From Minisyncoccota bacterium (GTDB lineage: Bacteria; Patescibacteriota; Minisyncoccia; UBA6257; 1-14-0-10-40-38), in assembly GCA_009694925.1 (NCBI GenBank), contig SIBX01000020.1, positions 1-11,772 of the forward strand: a stretch of DNA of 11,772 nucleotides, read 5' to 3'. Both the position numbers and the translations under genes were made by a program. This document shows, piece by piece, positions 1 through 4,519 of the stretch (its first letter is position 1; each line of letters starts with the position of its first letter). The notes under the pieces are model-generated. The model was not told where the DNA came from and searched no databases. It saw only the letters and a program-made list of their open reading frames with translations.

Positions 1-229
1 TTCACGTATTACATGATCATTATGAAATAAAATAAAAATGTTTCACGTATTACATTGAAATCAAAGAAAACAAATATAGACCGATAAGAATGTTTCACGT
101 ATTACAAAAAAATAAAAAATTATCAGCTTTAGACTTTAAATCTAAAAATCCAGTTAAAAATTAAAATAAATTTGTTTCACGTATTACATGATCATTATGA
201 AATAAAATAAAAATGTTTCACGTATTACA
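1..229 (+). repeat. Array of five 16-bp parS-like repeats
   Basis: The site TGTTTCACGTATTACA occurs exactly at 39-54, 91-106, 173-188 and 214-229, and a copy cut by the window edge lies at 1-13. All are in the same orientation. Spacers are 25, 36, 66 and 25 bp, so this is not a regular CRISPR. The site is an imperfect palindrome (TGT-NNN-ACGT-NNN-ACA). Its left ten bases equal those of the known bacterial parS consensus TGTTTCACGTGAAACA; the right half differs at three bases in every copy. ParB-type partition or origin-proximal protein binding is the inferred role. DnaA-box-like or operator sites are alternatives. The array probably continues beyond the window start. Confidence 0.6.
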
Positions 230-283
230 CCTATTTTTAAATATCTAATATAATAAGGATTAAATCACTTTTTGCGATTCCAG

Positions 284-395
284 TGTTTCACACTTGTTTT
301 ACGTTTTGTCAAAATATTCTAAATAAATTGTTTCACAAAATGTTTCACACTCATAAAAGCTGAAAGTGTAAAACATTTTAAAATGTTTTACACTT
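284..395 (+). promoter_or_regulatory. Cluster of TGTTTYAC half-sites with a 32-bp palindrome
   Basis: The octamer TGTTTCAC recurs at 284-291, 329-336 and 341-348, and the variant TGTTTTAC at 295-302 and 384-391, with its reverse complement at 368-375. These match the left half of the upstream 16-bp repeats. The last two octamers sit in a perfect palindrome with 16-bp arms (364-379 and 380-395), ending 7 bp before the yraN start codon. Position suggests an operator over the yraN promoter or part of a partition/origin locus. No convincing -35/-10 pair was found here. Confidence 0.5.
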
Positions 396-402
396 ATAAA
401 AA

Positions 403-780
403 ATGCCATCTCATATATTAATAGGAAGAATAGGGGAAGATATTGCGGCAAAATACCTTAAAGTTGCCGGATACAAAATAATACGGCAAAACTATAAAAC
501 CAAATTTGGGGAAATAGACATCATCGCCAAAGAGGGGAGTGGTGAATTAGTTTTTGCAGAGGTTAAAACTCTTATCAAATCCGACAACCTAAAACCAGAA
601 GATAACCTTACTTATTCAAAGCTAAAAAAATTTAAAAAAATCTGCGAATATTACGCTAATAATAATCAAAAAGAATTTAAAGAAAAATTCGGCTATAGGG
701 GAGACCTAATAGCTATTGAAATAGAAAACATAAATTATCCAGAAAAAAATATTTTAAATCACTATAAAAATATTTTCTAA
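403..780 (+). CDS. yraN: YraN-family (UPF0102) endonuclease-like protein
   Basis: A 125-aa protein of the usual length for the YraN/UPF0102 family, a small PD-(D/E)XK nuclease-fold group whose cellular role is poorly defined (linked to nucleic-acid processing). Visible family motifs are GRIGEDIAAKYL near residues 8-19, FGEID at 35-39, LVFAEVK at 49-55 and RGDLIAIE at 99-106. Glu12, Asp39, Glu53 and Lys55 fit the expected active-site pattern. The ATG at 403 gives the family N-terminus directly; no Shine-Dalgarno site is visible. The gene stands alone between the parS-like array and a convergent gene pair, and the 32-bp palindrome just upstream could regulate it. The C-terminal tail after about residue 106 is Asn/Lys/Ile-rich and less conserved. 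Family call is firm; the biochemical role is not. Confidence 0.88.
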   Translation: MPSHILIGRIGEDIAAKYLKVAGYKIIRQNYKTKFGEIDIIAKEGSGELVFAEVKTLIKSDNLKPEDNLTYSKLKKFKKICEYYANNNQKEFKEKFGYRGDLIAIEIENINYPEKNILNHYKNIF

Positions 781-788
781 GGAAAACC

Positions 789-830
789 AAATATTAAAAA
801 ATTCGCCAGCTGGCGAATTTTTTAATATTT
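789..830. terminator. Bidirectional intrinsic terminator, 42-bp perfect palindrome
   Basis: A perfect palindrome centred between 809 and 810 has a GC core (CGCCAG/CTGGCG) flanked by A-runs on the left and T-runs on the right, so it can act as a rho-independent terminator in both directions. It lies between the stop of yraN (780) and the stop of the GH57 gene (832), which converge. The inner 16 bp, TTCGCCAGCTGGCGAA (802-817), resembles the palindrome found inside the tRNA copies elsewhere in the window. Confidence 0.85.
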
Positions 831-831
831 A

Positions 832-2319
832 CTATTGACCCCTCTGTTCTGGTTGACCTCCTTTTATGTCTTTATATTTTTTCTTGTATTCTAAAATTGT
901 TTTTTCTACTTCTGGGTTTGAAACTTCATTTCTAAAAAAATCCACAGCATGAATGCCATCATAAATATCTAATTTATTTTCCAATTTATAAATCGCATCT
1001 CTCCAAACAATAGCCTTCTCATATTGGCCTAAATTTTTTGCTTTCAATTCTTCTCTTTTCATCATATCTATAAAAGCAAAATAAACTCCACGTTCTTCGC
1101 CACCCAATTCCAAAGTTCTATTCTTAAAAGGAATTCTTAAAATTGAATTTTGATTATTCATCATAGTAGAAATTTTTCCGGATCTTTGCCAATCAAAAGC
1201 CGTTGAAACTATTTCTTCATAAAATTTTCTCGCCCTATTTAATCCTTCTTCACTTAAGTCGGGGAGAGACCTTAGGGCATCTATCACTAGCCAGGCTCCG
1301 TACTCAATCATCTCAACACTCCACCATGGCTTTGCCGAAGCCCAAAAGAACTGATCACTGGAAACGGCAATGTCTAATTTATTTCTTGCGATATCAGAAA
1401 TAGAACTACTGTCTCGAGAATAAAATTCCTTTAATACAAAATTTAAAAAATCCCACTGCAATCTATGAATAATATTTTCTGGATCAAGCCAAGTTAAGAA
1501 TTGTATTCCTTTTTTAATATCCTGCACCGAAGATGCCCAAGTAGATTCCGTAAGGCTAACCTCCTCTTTTTCAGAATAAAATTTTTCCAAATCAGAAAGA
1601 CCCACTAACTCAAAATTATTATCCAAGAATGATTCCTCTAAAATTCTTTCTAATCCTGGCCTATGATGTCCAAAAGTTTCTCCATCCATTGCGGTCACTA
1701 AATATCTATCACTCATTACTTCTCCCTTCATGACTTCCACAAAAGACGACGTATCCCTAACAACTGCACTCATTATAAGATTACTAGCGCGCCTCTCTCT
1801 AAAAAAAACATTTAACTTAGAATTCTTTATTTTGTATATTTTTCTATAATCAATTTTATTTTCAACACCATACGCTATCTCATCCAATATCACATAGGAA
1901 AAATTAAACGATTCCAAAATAGGAATTAACTTATCGTTCCATGCCATCTCTGGAGGGAAAAATCCCTTAATAACAATATCTTCTCCTAAATAATATTTTA
2001 AAGATTTTAAATTTTCACTTATCTGTCTTTTTATTTCTTCCTCTGGAAGAAGGGGGAGTATCGCATGATACTTAGCAGAAGCCACTAGTTCAATTTTTCC
2101 CTCTCGCACAAGCTCTTTTGTTCTATCAAAAAGATCTTTATATCCATACTTATCAAAAAGATCCAAAAGAGATCCCGAAATATTTAGGTTAATTTTACCT
2201 CTTTTACTGTTCTTTAAGATATCTAAAATCTTTCTGTAGCTTTGATTAGTTACAGCCTCTAATATCTCCGGCTTCTGATTTGCCGGCTGATAAAAATGTA
2301 AAAAGTTTGCCCATTTCAT
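832..2319 (-). CDS. GH57 family glycoside hydrolase (alpha-glucan acting)
   Basis: A 495-aa protein of glycoside hydrolase family 57, which acts on alpha-1,4/1,6-glucans (alpha-amylase, amylopullulanase, glucanotransferase or branching enzyme). Conserved GH57 motifs appear in order: HFYQP at 8-12, GKIELV at 74-79, FFPPEMAW at 120-127 with the likely nucleophile Glu124, and DGETFG at 212-217 with the likely acid/base Asp212. DQFFWASAKPWW at 322-333 also fits GH57 proteins. No signal peptide is seen, so it should be cytoplasmic. Its ATG lies 3 bp after the glgA stop, so the two form an operon and it probably trims, degrades or branches the glucan GlgA makes. Exact specificity cannot be read from sequence. 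It ends at the shared palindromic terminator. Confidence 0.85.
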   Translation of the reverse strand: MKWANFLHFYQPANQKPEILEAVTNQSYRKILDILKNSKRGKINLNISGSLLDLFDKYGYKDLFDRTKELVREGKIELVASAKYHAILPLLPEEEIKRQISENLKSLKYYLGEDIVIKGFFPPEMAWNDKLIPILESFNFSYVILDEIAYGVENKIDYRKIYKIKNSKLNVFFRERRASNLIMSAVVRDTSSFVEVMKGEVMSDRYLVTAMDGETFGHHRPGLERILEESFLDNNFELVGLSDLEKFYSEKEEVSLTESTWASSVQDIKKGIQFLTWLDPENIIHRLQWDFLNFVLKEFYSRDSSSISDIARNKLDIAVSSDQFFWASAKPWWSVEMIEYGAWLVIDALRSLPDLSEEGLNRARKFYEEIVSTAFDWQRSGKISTMMNNQNSILRIPFKNRTLELGGEERGVYFAFIDMMKREELKAKNLGQYEKAIVWRDAIYKLENKLDIYDGIHAVDFFRNEVSNPEVEKTILEYKKKYKDIKGGQPEQRGQ

Positions 2320-2322
2320 AAT

Positions 2323-3870
2323 TTATTTTTCTTCTAAGTCTCTTAATCTAAATCCTTTAGCTAAAAAGAATATCCTTGAATACTCTCTAGCTGATTCATC
2401 CCAAGAAAAATCTTGGCTCATCGCTCTTTTTTGAATTTCCACCCAAACTTTTTTATTTCTAAAATTTTCATAAGCTCTAATAATGGAAATAAGTAAAGCA
2501 TTCGAATCAAAATCATTAAACACAAATCCTGTTCCAGAATTTTCTGCAGCATTAAAATCTTCAACGGTATCTGCAAGGCCACCAGTTTTTCTAACTACTG
2601 GTATGGCTCCATACCTCATCGCCTCTATTTGAGTTAATCCAAATGGCTCAAATTTTGAAGGAACTAAAAAAGCGTCTGATCCGCTAAAAATTAAATGCGG
2701 AAGTATTTTATCAAACTTCAAATGAGCTCCAACTTTGCCAGGATATTTTTTTTCTAAATCTTGAAAGAATCCCATATATTTTCCATCTCCTTCTCCTAAA
2801 ATAGCAAATTGAACATCTAATTCCTTCATCAAAACATCTGCTATGGGGAATAATAAATCCAAGCCTTTCTGTTCAAAGAATCTCGAAACAATACCTATTA
2901 AAAATTTTTTATCTTCCACCTCTAAGCCAAATCTAGATTGAAGCTCTGCTTTGTTTTTCTTCCTTGTATCTATATTTTTAACGCTATAATTATGAGCCAA
3001 AAATTTATCCGTCTCTGGGTTATATTCTTCATAGTCTATTCCATTTAAAATCCCGTAAACGCGAGATTTTTTCTCTCTAAGAAGTCCGTCTAAAAGCTCT
3101 CCATAATTTTCTGTCATTATTTCTCTGGCATAGTTCTGGGAAACAGTTGTTATTATGTCAGAATAAAGGATTCCTCTTCTCATTCCATTTATTTTTAAAA
3201 GTCTTGAATCATAAAAAGAAGGTATAGGGGATTGGCCATCATCATAATCAAGCTCAGAAATAAATCTATGATCGAACATTCCTTGATAATAAAGATTGTG
3301 GATCATGAAAATAGAAGAGATTTTATTTAAATCTGCGTCATTTTTATACTCAGTTCTTAAATAATTACATAAAAAACCGGTCTGCCAGTCCGAAGATACA
3401 ATAATATCTGGTGTCCAAGATTTATTATTTCTCAAAAACTCTAAAGCGCCTCTTGAAAGAAGAGCCCATCTAACGGCATCGTCACCGTATCCATATATAT
3501 TAGAGCGTTGCTCGTAATATTCCTGATTTTCTAAAAAATAAGTAAAAACTCCTTTAAAATTATCAACATCGCTATGTTTTAATGGATCAAAGGACTTTAT
3601 GTTGCAAATAAGTTCTTTTGGCTGGTTTTCTACAGACCCATCGCTTCCCGTCGGAACCTTCAATCCTTCAAATGCCATATCCATCGGAAATCTCTCCTGA
3701 TCTATCCCGGCATACTTAGGAATAAAAACCCTGACATCGTATCCTAGTTTTTTCAATGCTTTTGGCAAAGAATACATAACAGCCCCCAAACCACCCGCCT
3801 TAACATAGGGCATCGCATCTGTTGCGACAAATAAAATCCGACTAACGGATTTTTGCTTAAAAATATTCAT
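2323..3870 (-). CDS. glgA: Glycogen/starch synthase (GT5)
   Basis: A 515-aa cytoplasmic GT5 glycosyltransferase with GT-B fold that extends alpha-1,4-glucan from ADP- or UDP-glucose. Motifs: N-terminal KAGGLG at 24-29 (the KxGGL nucleotide-sugar and acceptor loop), DWQTG at 161-165, HNLYYQG at 191-197, VSRFFEQKGLDLL at 328-340, and PSKFEPFGLTQIEAM at 404-418 with the E-x7-E pair (Glu408, Glu416), then KTGGL at 428-432. Length matches the family. It is the first gene of a two-gene minus-strand operon with the GH57 enzyme, together a small glucan storage module; no ADP-glucose pyrophosphorylase is in the window. A strong promoter lies only 7 bp from the ATG, pointing to a leaderless mRNA. Donor specificity is not determinable here. 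Confidence 0.93.
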   Translation of the reverse strand: MNIFKQKSVSRILFVATDAMPYVKAGGLGAVMYSLPKALKKLGYDVRVFIPKYAGIDQERFPMDMAFEGLKVPTGSDGSVENQPKELICNIKSFDPLKHSDVDNFKGVFTYFLENQEYYEQRSNIYGYGDDAVRWALLSRGALEFLRNNKSWTPDIIVSSDWQTGFLCNYLRTEYKNDADLNKISSIFMIHNLYYQGMFDHRFISELDYDDGQSPIPSFYDSRLLKINGMRRGILYSDIITTVSQNYAREIMTENYGELLDGLLREKKSRVYGILNGIDYEEYNPETDKFLAHNYSVKNIDTRKKNKAELQSRFGLEVEDKKFLIGIVSRFFEQKGLDLLFPIADVLMKELDVQFAILGEGDGKYMGFFQDLEKKYPGKVGAHLKFDKILPHLIFSGSDAFLVPSKFEPFGLTQIEAMRYGAIPVVRKTGGLADTVEDFNAAENSGTGFVFNDFDSNALLISIIRAYENFRNKKVWVEIQKRAMSQDFSWDESAREYSRIFFLAKGFRLRDLEEK

Positions 3871-3877
3871 TTTCTAA

Positions 3878-3906
3878 ATTGTAACTTACTTTTTGATTTT
3901 TTTCAA
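3878..3906 (-). promoter_or_regulatory. Sigma70-type promoter of glgA operon (probably leaderless)
   Basis: On the minus strand TTGAAA (3906-3901) and TACAAT (3883-3878) are separated by 17 bp. Only seven bases lie between the -10 box and the glgA ATG at 3870, so transcription should begin at or within a base or two of the start codon. No Shine-Dalgarno site is present, which agrees with a leaderless transcript. Confidence 0.65.
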
Positions 3907-3963
3907 AGAATATACTAAAATATAGCAGGAAATAATATATGTGTTTTTTAGTTATAAAATTGA

Positions 3964-4011
3964 ATTTTGATCTGTAATTTTGCATTTTGATATTTGATTT
4001 TTAAATTTTCA
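3964..4011 (+). repeat. AT-rich imperfect 7-bp tandem repeat
   Basis: Consecutive heptads ATTTTGC, ATTTTGA, TATTTGA, TTTTTAA and ATTTTCA run from 3977 to 4011, with another ATTTTGA at 3964-3970. The repeat sits between the glgA promoter and the first tRNA-Lys copy. No gene or RNA was recognised in it. The rest of 3907-3963 shows nothing identifiable. Confidence 0.5.
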
Positions 4012-4013
4012 TT

Positions 4014-4078
4014 GCTTCCATAGCTCAATGGTAGATCCGTCAGCTGACGGACTCTTAAGCAGTTGACCTTTTGGAAAA
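4014..4078 (+). pseudogene. Disrupted tRNA-Lys copy 1 (palindrome-interrupted)
   Basis: Nucleotides 1-23 of the nearby tRNA-Lys are reproduced exactly (4014-4035 region, through GGTAGA). The next eight bases of the intact gene (GCAGCTGC, just before anticodon-loop base C32) are replaced by a 16-bp palindrome at 4036-4051. The copy then resumes with CTCTTAAGCAGTTGACC (4052-4068), identical to the intact gene. The T-arm is missing; TTTTGGAA after it may be a remnant of the 3' acceptor strand. It cannot fold as a normal tRNA. The copy begins 86 bp upstream of the intact tRNA-Lys start. Confidence 0.85.
4036..4051. repeat. 16-bp palindrome TCCGTCAGCTGACGGA inside tRNA-Lys copy 1
   Basis: A perfect 16-bp palindrome that as RNA or single-stranded DNA would form a 6-bp stem with an AGCT loop. 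It is identical to the copies at 7931-7946 and 8013-8028 inside tRNA-Phe fragments. Confidence 0.9.
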
Positions 4079-4099
4079 AAATATTTAAAATTCTGCGAT

Positions 4100-4170
4100 G
4101 CTTCCATAGCTCAATGGTAGAGCAGCTGCCTCTTAAGCAGTTGACCAAGGTTCGATTCCTTGTGGAAGCA
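4100..4170 (+). tRNA. tRNA-Lys (anticodon CUU)
   Basis: A complete 71-nt cloverleaf: acceptor GCTTCCA/TGGAAGC, T8 A9, D-stem GCTC/GAGC, anticodon stem GCTGC/GCAGT with loop CTCTTAA (anticodon CTT, reading AAG), T-stem CAAGG/CCTTG with loop TTCGATT, discriminator A at 4170. CCA is not encoded: the gene is followed by CATAAT. The His and Phe tRNAs here, and the disrupted Lys copy beside recG, do encode CCA, so this intact copy may have been re-formed by a duplication that lost the original 3' end. It lies between two disrupted copies of itself and is followed 6 bp later by a GIY-YIG nuclease gene. Confidence 0.93.
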
Positions 4171-4176
4171 CATAAT

Positions 4177-4437
4177 ATGTTTTTTACATATGTTATTCTC
4201 AACAAAGAAAGGAATAAGTTTTATGTAGGACAAACAGAAAATTTAGAAACAAGACTTTTAGGACACAACAAAAGAATGCCTAATAAAAAAACTAGCTTCA
4301 CGAGCCTTAATAATGGAACTTGGAAGCTAATTTATAAAGAAGAATTTAATTCAAGGTCGGAAGCCATTAAACGCGAAAAAGAATTAAAAAGTTCGAGAGG
4401 TAGATTTTTTATTAAACAAGCGTTGAAAAAATGGTAG
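4177..4437 (+). CDS. Small GIY-YIG domain nuclease
   Basis: An 86-aa stand-alone GIY-YIG nuclease domain. It opens with TYVIL (residues 4-8) and KFYVGQT (14-20), the GIY and YIG strands. It has ENLETRLLGHN at 21-31 with the conserved Arg26, and SEAIKREKELK at 61-71 with a conserved Glu near 67. This family includes UvrC-like, YhbQ-like and homing nucleases; stand-alone small members are common in such genomes and mostly uncharacterised. The ATG at 4177 was chosen because a longer open frame upstream would run through the intact tRNA-Lys. The gene lies exactly between intact tRNA-Lys and the second disrupted copy, and its TAG stop is formed by the tRNA D-loop remnant GGTAGA. That placement suggests a tRNA-associated mobile or homing-like role, which is inference. 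Confidence 0.85.
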   Translation: MFFTYVILNKERNKFYVGQTENLETRLLGHNKRMPNKKTSFTSLNNGTWKLIYKEEFNSRSEAIKREKELKSSRGRFFIKQALKKW

Positions 4438-4438
4438 A

Positions 4439-4454
4439 TCCGTCAGCCGACGGA
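4439..4454. repeat. 16-bp palindrome variant TCCGTCAGCCGACGGA
   Basis: It differs from the canonical copy by one T-to-C change in the centre. The six stem pairs (TCCGTC/GACGGA) are intact and only the four-base loop changes from AGCT to AGCC. Confidence 0.85.
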
Positions 4455-4483
4455 CTCTTAAGCAGTTGATCAAGGGGAGTTTA

Positions 4484-4499
4484 CCCGACCACCGGCGGG
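4484..4499. repeat. Palindrome-like 16-mer CCCGACCACCGGCGGG in tRNA-Lys T-loop
   Basis: It aligns position by position with the 16-bp palindrome family: pairs 1-16, 2-15, 3-14, 4-13 and 6-11 are complementary, pair 5-12 is A.G, and the loop is CACC. It sits in the T-loop of disrupted tRNA-Lys copy 2, preceded by GGAGTTTA. Membership of the same family is inference. Confidence 0.5.
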
Positions 4500-4519
4500 A
4501 TTCCTTGTGGAAGCACCAT

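Larger units (their letters stand above)
4430..4518 (+). pseudogene. Disrupted tRNA-Lys copy 2 with two palindromic insertions and CCA end
   Basis: From 4430 the sequence follows tRNA-Lys from the D-loop (AATGGTAGA), then carries a 16-bp palindrome at 4439-4454 in the same place as in copy 1. It resumes with CTCTTAAGCAGTTGA-TCAAGG. The T-loop bases TTCG are replaced by 24 bp containing a second palindrome-like 16-mer (4484-4499). It then ends with ATTCCTTGTGGAAGCACCA, including an encoded CCA. The acceptor 5' strand is absent, replaced by the end of the GIY-YIG gene. It cannot be a functional tRNA. recG begins one base after CCA. Confidence 0.85.

Noticed and set aside
1..229. CRISPR array
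   Set aside because: The repeats are only 16 bp, the spacers vary from 25 to 66 bp, and one spacer occurs twice identically; no cas gene is near.
1203..1403. Plus-strand open frame inside the GH57 gene
   Set aside because: It lies wholly antisense to a well-supported enzyme gene and has no recognisable domain.
4063..4176. N-terminal extension of the GIY-YIG protein
   Set aside because: The extension would translate the intact tRNA-Lys; the domain begins right at the ATG at 4177.
3948..4205. Minus-strand open frame over the tRNA-Lys region
   Set aside because: It is antisense to tRNA sequence and its C-terminus is translated from the heptad repeat; no protein features.
4466..4519. Upstream TTG start for RecG
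   Set aside because: The extra 18 residues come from the disrupted tRNA-Lys copy and are not part of the RecG family N-terminus.
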